The position numbers and the translations under genes are program-made. 5,074 bases of DNA, taken from Flavobacteriales bacterium (lineage in GTDB: Bacteria; Bacteroidota; Bacteroidia; Flavobacteriales_F; PHOS-HE28). Below are positions 1-5,074 of this stretch, piece after piece. The notes under the pieces were generated by a model that was given only the letters and a program-made list of their open reading frames with translations, was not told the origin of the DNA and did no database searches. How positions within the stretch are numbered: the first letter of the stretch is position 1; every line of letters begins with the position of its first letter. The DNA lies in the NCBI GenBank assembly GCA_025455765.1, contig JALOLX010000142.1:1-5074 (forward strand), given 5' to 3'.

Positions 1-1
1 C

Positions 2-667
2 TACAGCTACGGCTATGGGCGGTATAGCATGTTGGGCGGCTGGCTCACCAGCCTGGTGCTTGTAGCGGGTGCTGTAGGCATGCTGGCGCTGACGGTGCCA
101 ACGCTGGTCGCTCCGGAACTGCCCCATACCAGTGGCATGATCGGCATCGCCATCTTCGGCCTGCTGATGAACGGACTGGCCGCGTGGAAGCTGCATGCAG
201 GGCATACGCTGAACGAACGTGGCGCCTACCTGCACTTGCTGGAGGATGTGCTGGGCTGGGCCGCCGTGCTCCTCGGTGCCGTGCTCATCCACTTCACCGG
301 TTGGGCCATCGTGGACCCCCTGCTCAGCATCGGTATCAGCCTCTTCATCCTGTACAATGCCATCGGCACGCTGCGCAAGGGCACCCGCATCCTGATGCAG
401 GAAGTACCGGAAGGGGTGGACCTTGAACAAGTGCGCAGCCAACTGCTGGCCATACCGCACGTGGTGGACCTCCACGACCAGCACACCTGGACGTTGGACG
501 GCAGCTTCGTGGTGCACACGGTGCATGTGGTGGTGAGCGGGGTCGATCTACCGCAGGCCCTGGCCATCAAAGGCACCGCGCGCGACACCCTGCGGGCCTT
601 GGGCATCCATCACGCCACCATCGAACTGGAGTGGGAGGAGGAGGACTGCGGCACCACCTGCACGTGA
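2..667 (+). CDS. CDF-family cation (zinc/heavy-metal) efflux transporter, 5'-truncated by window edge
   Basis: This is the last 221 residues of a cation diffusion facilitator, a proton-driven inner-membrane exporter of Zn2+ or related divalent metals (ZitB/CzcD type). Reading is open from base 2, beginning YSYGYGR, which matches the family's conserved (F/Y)SYGxxR segment before TM3. The first internal ATG at 29 is therefore not the start, and roughly 80 residues carrying TM1-2 are missing to the left. TM segments are seen at about fragment residues 14-34, 44-64, 81-100 and 103-119. The HLLED motif (His78, Asp82) is the HxxxD metal site of TM5 in zinc-transporting members. The cytoplasmic C-terminal domain follows, with the usual HDQHTW motif (about 158-163) and a HATIELE strand, then an acidic tail with two Cys (CGTTC). 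E. coli ZitB also ends in Cys. Family assignment is firm. Substrate is inferred from HxxxD, and Cd, Co or Ni export cannot be excluded. The next gene starts 10 bases after the stop. Confidence 0.93.
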   Translation, partial: YSYGYGRYSMLGGWLTSLVLVAGAVGMLALTVPTLVAPELPHTSGMIGIAIFGLLMNGLAAWKLHAGHTLNERGAYLHLLEDVLGWAAVLLGAVLIHFTGWAIVDPLLSIGISLFILYNAIGTLRKGTRILMQEVPEGVDLEQVRSQLLAIPHVVDLHDQHTWTLDGSFVVHTVHVVVSGVDLPQALAIKGTARDTLRALGIHHATIELEWEEEDCGTTCT

Positions 668-677
668 ACCGACCCCC

Positions 678-827
678 ATGCGCATCCACCTCTTCCGCCT
701 GCTGGCCCGCCTGAACAAGCTGCTGCTTCCCAAGCTGTGGAACAAGGACCTGCTGCGCCTTTCGCCCTGGCAGAAGGGCATCGTGGCCTGGCGTTACTGG
801 GTCACGCGCAACGCGCTCGGCCGGTGA
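678..827 (+). CDS. 49-residue basic small protein, conserved Bacteroidota family of unknown function
   Basis: A short gene of 49 codons: ATG at 678, TGA at 825-827. The product is basic and amphipathic, with an N-terminal leucine-rich helix (MRIHLFRLLARLNKLLLP), a middle KDLLRLSPWQK segment and a C-terminal WRYWVTRNALG motif. From memory, many Bacteroidota genomes encode proteins of about 50 residues with the same layout (helix with LNK and LLP, a variable Lys-rich stretch, then a G(W/Y)RYWVT(K/R)NAL end). They are often labelled hypothetical or, I think wrongly, 'SsrA-binding protein'. SmpB is about 150 residues, and nothing here resembles its fold. The gene begins 10 bases after the CDF stop, which suggests co-transcription, and lies 32 bases before the chosen start of the next gene. 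No Shine-Dalgarno is visible, as is normal for this phylum. Role unknown; RNA or membrane association would fit the basic amphipathic helix but is speculation. Confidence 0.72.
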   Translation: MRIHLFRLLARLNKLLLPKLWNKDLLRLSPWQKGIVAWRYWVTRNALGR

Positions 828-859
828 TCCAGGTCCCAGCACTCCCCTACCTTGCGCCG

Positions 860-2926
860 GTGCGTATCGGAGTGTTCATCATCGCGTGGTGGAGCGTTGT
901 GGCGGTGCAGGCCCAGCAAGGGCTGGTGATCAACGAGGTACAGGCCGCCAACCGCACCACGCTCACGGGACAGGGCGGCAGCACACCCGATTGGATCGAA
1001 CTGTACAACCCCGATCGCAAGCCGCGCTCCTTGAAGGGCATGCGCATCCGGCTGAGCGACCGCGTCCACCACTTCGAGCAGGACCTGTGGGTGCCTGCGC
1101 GTGGGCACCTGCTGTTGCTGGCCGATGGGCGGCTCTCCGAAGGGCCCGAGCACTTAGGGTTCCGATTGGACCGCGACGGAGGCAGCCTGCTGTTGGTGGA
1201 CCGCGATGGTACGAGCATCCTGGACGTGTTCACCTTCGGTGCCTTGTCCACGGACCGCTCCATGGGCCGGTTACCGGACGGTGGATCAGCGTGGAGCATC
1301 TTCCACCTGCCTTCACCAGCGCAGCCCAACCGTATGCCCGTAAAAGGTCCATTGAAGGGCACCGCACCCCGCCCTGTAAGCGACCGACCTCCGGGCCATT
1401 ACCCCACAGCACCACGGGTTCAGCTGAGCGCCGCTGAGGGCTGCCGCCTGCACCTGACGTTGGACGCCACCGACCCGCGCACCGCACCGGCCACTACGGA
1501 TACCGTGTTCAACGCGGTACACGGCACTGTACTGCGCGCCATCTGCCGATGCCCCGGCTTGGTGGAGAGCGAAGAGCATGCTGGCACTTACACCATCGGG
1601 CCCACTGACGCTGCACCGATCGCCATCATCGCCGCACCAAAGGACCTCTGGGGTGAAGAGCGTGGGATCTTGGTGGAAGGGCTGCACGACAATCATACCC
1701 GCGGCGGAACCGACTGGGAACGCAGCGCGATGGTGCAACTGGCCCACGGGACACCCATGCCAGCTGGGTTGCGCGTGAGCGGCAGTGGTTCGCGGGGCCT
1801 GGCCAAACGCTCCCTGAAGCTCTACGCCCGCGACCGCTATGGCAGTGCGGACAGTGGGTGGGTGATGGCCGATGGTACGCGCTGCGATGAGCTGATGCTG
1901 CGTGCCGATGCAAGCCCGCATGCCTTCCTTTCCAACCTGCTGATGGAGGACTTGGTGGACAGGGCGCACCTGGAATTGACGCAACAACCTTCGCAGCCGC
2001 GCATGGTGCTGGTGAACGGCAAACCGTGGGGCCTTTACCGCGCCATGCCGCCGAAAGATGCCCAATGGCTGCGGCAGCGCGCCGGAGCCGAAGCGGTGGA
2101 TGTGCTCGAAGGGGCTTCGTTCAATGCGCTCAGCGGCAACGACGACCATTTCAGGCGGGCGCTGGACCTGCTGGAGCGACAGGCACCGCTGGACAGCTTG
2201 CAGATCTACTGGGAGGTGGAGAGCCTGGTGGACCTGGCCTGCATCGATATGTACACGGGTCGCGCGGACCACGAGCTGAACGTGCGGTGCTACCGCCCGC
2301 GGCAGGCAGGTGGGCGCTGGCGCTGGGTGCTCTTCGACCTCGACCTCTGGACCTTGCCTGACGAGCCGACCGTGCCGCGCATGCTCAGTGGCGATGTCCA
2401 TGCTGCACCGTTCCTTCCGTTGCTGTTGCGTCATCCGCAACTGGAGCCGTTGGTATCGGCCCGTCTTAGCAGCCTGCTCGCCACCACCTTCCATCCAGCA
2501 GTGGCGGGCGTAGCGCTGGACAGCCTGTACCTCCAGTATCGCCCTGCGCTCGAAGCGGACCATGATCGGTGGCGCAGTGAGCTGAACAACCCCGCACCAC
2601 TGGAGAGCCGCGATCGCCTGAACACCCATCTGCGCGAGCGGCCCATGCCGTTGCTGGAACAGATGGCGAGGGCGACAGGTAGAAGGTTGGAGGAATTCCA
2701 GATCGATGTGCCATCCACCTTGGAAGGAGAAGTACGCTTGAACGGCCTGCCCTTACCCGAGGGCCGACACCGGATCACCTGGCTCAGCGGCGTACCGGCC
2801 ACTGTGGAACTGATCCCTAGGCCCGGCCATGTGGTGGACCAACCACGCGGTGGCGAACGCATGGTGCTCAGCGACCCAGGCCGCGCGGGGAAATTGCGGC
2901 CACGCTTCCGTTACGCAGGGCTCTGA
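860..2926 (+). CDS. Secreted lamin-tail domain / CotH kinase-like protein
   Basis: A predicted exported protein of 688 residues from the GTG at 860. Residues 1-18 form a signal peptide (MRIGVFII, hydrophobic core, cleavage after AVQA). A lamin-tail domain spans about 22-157, with LVINEV, the DWIELYN motif (44-50) and the closing SPAQPN. A beta-sandwich-like linker at about 165-247 resembles the chitobiase/hexosaminidase C-terminal type. A CotH-like domain covers about 253-610: RVSGSGSRG and KRSLKLY (305-322, with the likely nucleotide-binding Lys), VNGKPWGLYR (385-394), TGRADHELN (467-475) and WRWVLFDLD (487-495). Asp470 and Asp493 are 23 apart, the spacing I recall for the two key Asp of Bacillus CotH, an atypical protein kinase of spore-coat proteins. 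The C-terminus (623-660) looks like the degenerate beta repeat that often follows CotH. No type IX secretion tail is evident. The longer reading from ATG 737 overlaps the 49-residue gene by 91 bases and buries the signal peptide, so I reject it. GTG 824 (700 residues) remains possible. Kinase activity and substrate are unproven. Confidence 0.87.
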   Translation: MRIGVFIIAWWSVVAVQAQQGLVINEVQAANRTTLTGQGGSTPDWIELYNPDRKPRSLKGMRIRLSDRVHHFEQDLWVPARGHLLLLADGRLSEGPEHLGFRLDRDGGSLLLVDRDGTSILDVFTFGALSTDRSMGRLPDGGSAWSIFHLPSPAQPNRMPVKGPLKGTAPRPVSDRPPGHYPTAPRVQLSAAEGCRLHLTLDATDPRTAPATTDTVFNAVHGTVLRAICRCPGLVESEEHAGTYTIGPTDAAPIAIIAAPKDLWGEERGILVEGLHDNHTRGGTDWERSAMVQLAHGTPMPAGLRVSGSGSRGLAKRSLKLYARDRYGSADSGWVMADGTRCDELMLRADASPHAFLSNLLMEDLVDRAHLELTQQPSQPRMVLVNGKPWGLYRAMPPKDAQWLRQRAGAEAVDVLEGASFNALSGNDDHFRRALDLLERQAPLDSLQIYWEVESLVDLACIDMYTGRADHELNVRCYRPRQAGGRWRWVLFDLDLWTLPDEPTVPRMLSGDVHAAPFLPLLLRHPQLEPLVSARLSSLLATTFHPAVAGVALDSLYLQYRPALEADHDRWRSELNNPAPLESRDRLNTHLRERPMPLLEQMARATGRRLEEFQIDVPSTLEGEVRLNGLPLPEGRHRITWLSGVPATVELIPRPGHVVDQPRGGERMVLSDPGRAGKLRPRFRYAGL

Positions 2927-3616
2927 TCAGGCCAATACGGCGCTCAGCAGGGACTCGAAGAGCGAGCGGCCGTCCGTGTTGCCGAGCAGCGGATCGCAGG
3001 CGCGTTCCGGATGGGGCATCATACCGAACACGTTGCGCTGTGCGTTGCATACCCCGGCGATGTTCTCCTTGCTGCCGTTGGGGTTGGCACCATCGTGGAT
3101 CTTGCCGTCCGCATCGCAGTAGCGGAACAGCACCTGATCCTTCTCCTGAAGCATTTTCAGGGTCGCGTTGTCGGCGTGGTAGCGGCCTTCACCGTGCGCG
3201 ATGGGAATGCGCAGCGCCTTGTCCGGCACGGCACTGGTAAGGAGGGTCTTGCGCGTGGCAGGACGAATGAAGACGTTCTTCGCGATGAACTTCTGCCCTT
3301 CGTTGTGGAGCAGCGCACCGGGCAACAGGCCCGCCTCGCAAAGCACCTGGAAGCCATTGCACACGCCCAGTACGAGCCCGCCGCGCTTGGCATGGGCGGC
3401 CACCTCCTGCATGATGGGCGAGAAGCGCGCGATGGCCCCGCTGCGGAGATAGTCGCCGTAGGAGAAGCCACCCGGAAGCACCACCAGGTCCACGCCCTTC
3501 AGGTCCTGGTCCTTGTGCCACAAGCGTTCCACGGGCTGACCAAAGAGGTTGCCGAGCACATGGAGCATGTCCTCATCGCAGTTGGAACCGGGGAAGGTGA
3601 CGACACCGAACTTCAT
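2927..3616 (-). CDS. purQ: Phosphoribosylformylglycinamidine synthase, glutaminase subunit PurQ
   Basis: PurQ (229 residues) is the class I glutamine amidotransferase subunit of the split FGAM synthase. It hydrolyses glutamine and passes ammonia to PurL, with PurS as the third subunit, in step four of de novo purine synthesis in the cytoplasm. The start at 3616 gives MKFGVVTFPGSNCDED, the typical PurQ N-terminus; an in-frame ATG 21 codons upstream adds only a Pro/Arg-rich extension. Oxyanion-region PGGFSYGDYLRSG is at 48-60. The nucleophile is Cys86 in GVCNGFQ, and the His202/Glu204 pair sits in the C-terminal PHPER motif. Length is normal (about 220-230), and all catalytic residues are present. 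No PurS or PurL gene is in view. The gene lies 66 bases downstream of the DUF6427-like gene on the same strand, with a possible promoter box between them. Its TGA stop is immediately adjacent to the stop of the convergent CotH-like gene. Confidence 0.96.
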   Translation of the reverse strand: MKFGVVTFPGSNCDEDMLHVLGNLFGQPVERLWHKDQDLKGVDLVVLPGGFSYGDYLRSGAIARFSPIMQEVAAHAKRGGLVLGVCNGFQVLCEAGLLPGALLHNEGQKFIAKNVFIRPATRKTLLTSAVPDKALRIPIAHGEGRYHADNATLKMLQEKDQVLFRYCDADGKIHDGANPNGSKENIAGVCNAQRNVFGMMPHPERACDPLLGNTDGRSLFESLLSAVLA

Positions 3617-3635
3617 GGGCGGTAGGCTTGGTCGG

Positions 3636-3643
3636 CGAAGGTA
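3636..3643 (-). promoter_or_regulatory. Possible Bacteroidota -7 box upstream of purQ
   Basis: On the minus strand the sequence reads TACCTTCG, one mismatch from the Bacteroidota primary-sigma -7 consensus TAnnTTTG. It ends 19 bases before the purQ ATG, much the same distance as the better box upstream of the 59-residue gene. No TTG is found at the expected -33 spacing, so it may be chance, and purQ may simply be read through from the upstream membrane-protein gene. Confidence 0.3.
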
Positions 3644-3682
3644 CGGCGGGCGGCCCGGAGCATGGTGCAGCAGCGCCAATGG

Positions 3683-4654
3683 TCAAGCCCACTGCACCCA
3701 CAACGCGATCAGCAACAGGCCGAAGAGCGCGGAATCGGTCAACCAGGTCCAGGTGCTGCCCAGGAAGGTGTAGGCGAGCACCACGGCGCAGGGTACGGCC
3801 AGGAGCACGGGGGGGAAGGCAGCGTTCAGCGTGGAGACACCGGCGATCACCACGCCGACCGCAGCGGCAAAGGCCAGGAAGGCGCTGCGGACGTTCTTCA
3901 CCCGCATGATACCGCGCTGATAGCCCTCGTAGAACCGGAAGACCGCCACCAGCAGCAAGGGGATCAACAGCACGTACAGCAACCAGCGCTGGCCCTGGGG
4001 TGCCGGGCGGGCGGGTAGTGAACGTCCCAGGTCGGCCACGGTATAGAAGGGTTGCCAGGGTGTATGTCCCATCAGATGAAGGGTGCCCCAGGTCATGTAG
4101 ACCACCACCACCGCACCCAGCAGCGGCAACCCGTACTCACGGCCATCGAAGGGCCGGATCACGGAAACCGAAGCCCACACCACCACCACCAGAAAGAGGT
4201 AAGGCAGGTAGAACAGCCCGGCGATGCCCAGCAGGGTGCCTGCATCGAAGAGCGCGGCGAGCGCCCCCCCGCGGTTGCTGAGCGACCAGGTGCGGCGCAT
4301 GGCCCGGAGCACGAAAGGCATGCCCACGATCGCCGGTTCGAGCTGACCGCTCCGGTCAAAGGCGGCCATGAGCAGCACGAACAGCAGGGCCGGCAAGTGA
4401 TTGCGCCGCTCCACCAGCTCCACATCATTGGCCAGGAAGGCCACCTGCACGGACAATGCACCAAGCACCAACAGGTACACCGCGCCCACAGCCCAGGGAG
4501 CGGCGGCCAGCAGGTCGCGGAGCACGGCATACAAGGGCATGACATCGCCAGGCACCAGTGCACGGTGGTACTGGGGTGCGAACAACAGGGCCAGCAAAGG
4601 GATCAAGGCCAGCAGGATGGCTGGGCGGTTGCTGCGGAAAGGGCCTGCGAGCAT
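3683..4654 (-). CDS. DUF6427-like polytopic membrane protein, Bacteroidota-specific
   Basis: A 323-residue, very hydrophobic integral inner-membrane protein with about eight to ten TM segments (roughly 11-27, 53-76, 86-100, 138-165, 174-193, 223-240, 258-277, 281-300 and 306-322). The short N-terminus MLAGPFRSNRP, the loop RRNHLPALLFVLL (83-95), the helix LRAMRRTWSLSNR (116-128) and the FDAGTLLGIAGLFYLP stretch (136-151) fit what I recall of DUF6427, a family of about 300 residues of unknown function in Bacteroidota. In Flavobacteria, as I remember it, that family sits near purD, a DUF6341 small protein and sometimes upp. The neighbours here agree. The ATG at 4654 is the first after a 58-base divergent intergenic region, and no earlier in-frame start is needed. 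Two 7-base G/C runs lie inside the gene, but the frame is intact. Transport or envelope roles are conceivable, but the sequence shows no catalytic motif. Family naming rests on memory. Confidence 0.82.
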   Translation of the reverse strand: MLAGPFRSNRPAILLALIPLLALLFAPQYHRALVPGDVMPLYAVLRDLLAAAPWAVGAVYLLVLGALSVQVAFLANDVELVERRNHLPALLFVLLMAAFDRSGQLEPAIVGMPFVLRAMRRTWSLSNRGGALAALFDAGTLLGIAGLFYLPYLFLVVVVWASVSVIRPFDGREYGLPLLGAVVVVYMTWGTLHLMGHTPWQPFYTVADLGRSLPARPAPQGQRWLLYVLLIPLLLVAVFRFYEGYQRGIMRVKNVRSAFLAFAAAVGVVIAGVSTLNAAFPPVLLAVPCAVVLAYTFLGSTWTWLTDSALFGLLLIALWVQWA

Positions 4655-4682
4655 GCGCTGGAGCGGGGATCGGTCGGGAGCC

Positions 4683-4690
4683 TATCTTTG
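4683..4690 (+). promoter_or_regulatory. Bacteroidota-type -7 promoter box upstream of the 59-residue gene
   Basis: TATCTTTG is an exact match to the Bacteroidota -7 consensus TAnnTTTG. It lies in the 58-base divergent intergenic region and ends 22 bases before the ATG at 4713, so transcription would start near 4697 with a leader of about 15 bases. A clear -33 TTG is lacking: only CTG at 4658-4660 is near the expected position. This box is the strongest promoter signal in the window and helps to fix the downstream ATG as the real start. Confidence 0.55.
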
Positions 4691-4712
4691 CGGGGCCTCA
4701 AGCTTACGAACG

Positions 4713-4892
4713 ATGCAACAGATCTCCTTCGCCATCGCGCAATTCCTGGAGTGGACCTTCACCTTCCTCACCGCGCTGGGCTGGTTGCCGGTCGTTGGCA
4801 TCTCCTTCCTGTTGTTCTTCGCGATCGTCTATTGGCTGCGCCTGCAAGGGGTGTACAACCGCCGTGCGAAGCGCGACGGAACCATCGCCTGA
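4713..4892 (+). CDS. 59-residue single-span membrane protein, DUF6341-like
   Basis: A small protein read from the ATG at 4713, which lies 22 bases after a consensus -7 box; the same frame stays open much further upstream, but only as the shadow of the opposite-strand membrane gene. An amphipathic N-terminal helix (MQQISFAIAQFLEWTFTFL) precedes a GWLP turn and one TM segment at about 26-43 (VVGISFLLFFAIVYWLRL). A short basic tail, VYNRRAKRDGTIA, should face the cytoplasm by the positive-inside rule. This layout (an aromatic N-terminal helix, Trp, one span ending in YWL, and a short polar tail) is what I recall for DUF6341, a family of about 70 residues near purD and DUF6427 in Flavobacteria. 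No direct alignment could be run. It diverges from the DUF6427-like gene and converges on purD with 8 bases between stop codons. Function unknown; a partner role for the DUF6427-like protein is inference from linkage only. Confidence 0.7.
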   Translation: MQQISFAIAQFLEWTFTFLTALGWLPVVGISFLLFFAIVYWLRLQGVYNRRAKRDGTIA

Positions 4893-4900
4893 GGACAGCA

Positions 4901-5074
4901 TTACACCGGTTGCTGGGCCGTGTTCCGTGCCCCGCGCATCCGTACCAGATCGTGGCCGATGTCGCTGCGCAGGGTACGCCCTTCGAACTCGATCAATGAG
5001 GCACTGCGGTAGGCCGCTGCAATGGCCTGCTCCAGGTCTTTCCCAAAGGCGGTGACGGCCAACACACGGCCACC
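4901..5074 (-). CDS. purD: Phosphoribosylamine-glycine ligase PurD, C-terminal fragment cut by window edge
   Basis: The last 57 residues of PurD (GAR synthetase), which joins phosphoribosylamine and glycine with ATP in step two of de novo purine synthesis. The reading begins GGRVLAVTAFGKDLEQA, the conserved Gly-rich loop of the C-terminal domain that follows the ATP-grasp core. It continues through AAAYRSASLIEFEG and RSDIGHDL, the terminal R-x-DIG motif of the family. The TAA stop is at 4901-4903. After the DIG motif there is a tail of about 16 residues (VRMRGARNTAQQPV end) that seems longer than I expect in many homologues. The remaining roughly 370 N-terminal residues lie beyond the right edge. 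It converges on the 59-residue gene with 8 bases between the stops, leaving no room for a conventional terminator. Confidence 0.93.
   Translation of the reverse strand, partial: GGRVLAVTAFGKDLEQAIAAAYRSASLIEFEGRTLRSDIGHDLVRMRGARNTAQQPV

Noticed and set aside
678..827. Calling the 49-residue gene SmpB because homologues are sometimes labelled SsrA-binding
   Set aside because: It is a third of SmpB's length and has none of its motifs; the label appears to be a propagated error.
848..855. TACCTTGC as a -7 promoter box for the CotH-like gene
   Set aside because: It has two mismatches to TAnnTTTG and ends only 4 bases before the chosen GTG, so transcription would start at about the start codon. 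Read-through from the upstream genes is simpler.
737..859. Extended N-terminus of the CotH-like protein from ATG 737
   Set aside because: It would overlap the 49-residue gene by 91 bases and place about 40 uncharacteristic residues before a good signal peptide.
1313..2629. Long minus-strand open frame (438 codons) opposite the CotH-like gene
   Set aside because: Its translation is rich in His, Gln and Arg with no recognisable domain, as expected for the antisense of a GC-rich gene. The plus-strand frame carries clear CotH motifs.
3011..3625. Plus-strand open frame (204 codons) opposite purQ
   Set aside because: It lies wholly within purQ, which is unmistakable, and shows no motif of its own.
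3647..3657. GC-rich hairpin between the DUF6427-like gene and purQ as a terminator
   Set aside because: The stem is only 4 base pairs (CGGG/CCCG) and no T-run follows on either strand.
4699..4706. Minus-strand TAAGCTTG as a promoter box for the DUF6427-like gene
   Set aside because: It has one mismatch to consensus but no TTG at the right spacing, and lies 44 bases from the start. It is too weak to list, although some promoter must lie in this divergent region.
4052..4999. Plus-strand open frame (315 codons) opposite the DUF6427-like gene, running past the 59-residue gene
   Set aside because: The product is dominated by His, Gln and Gly, a typical reverse reading of a membrane protein. It overlaps three better-supported genes.

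Overview
This window reads as ordinary chromosomal DNA from a GC-rich member of the Bacteroidota. It is densely packed with genes and contains no RNA gene, insertion sequence, CRISPR array or prophage part that I can see. Three things support the assignment. Two small or membrane protein families here (a DUF6427-like protein and a DUF6341-like protein) are ones I know only from Bacteroidota. A 49-residue protein resembles a short family common in that phylum. The best promoter-like box, TATCTTTG, fits the Bacteroidota -7 consensus TAnnTTTG, and Shine-Dalgarno sequences are absent. The high GC content suggests an uncultured Flavobacteriales-like lineage, but that is inference.

Left half (1-2926, plus strand): the 3' three-quarters of a CDF-family zinc/heavy-metal exporter, then a 49-residue protein 10 bases downstream, then a long secreted protein with a lamin-tail domain followed by a CotH-type kinase-like domain. 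The three may be co-transcribed, but no shared function is apparent.

Right half (2927-5074): purQ, the glutaminase subunit of FGAM synthase, lies on the minus strand and its stop codon directly abuts that of the CotH-like gene. Upstream of purQ on the same strand is a polytopic membrane protein of the DUF6427 type. A divergent, 58-base intergenic region separates it from a 59-residue single-span membrane protein on the plus strand. That protein converges on the 3' end of purD (minus strand), which is cut by the window edge. So two de novo purine genes, purD and purQ, flank a pair of uncharacterised membrane proteins.

I found no clear new system. The points most worth a second look are the purD / small membrane protein / DUF6427 / purQ neighbourhood, the overlooked 49-residue gene, the domain architecture and uncertain start of the CotH-like secreted protein, and the zero-gap convergent gene pair.
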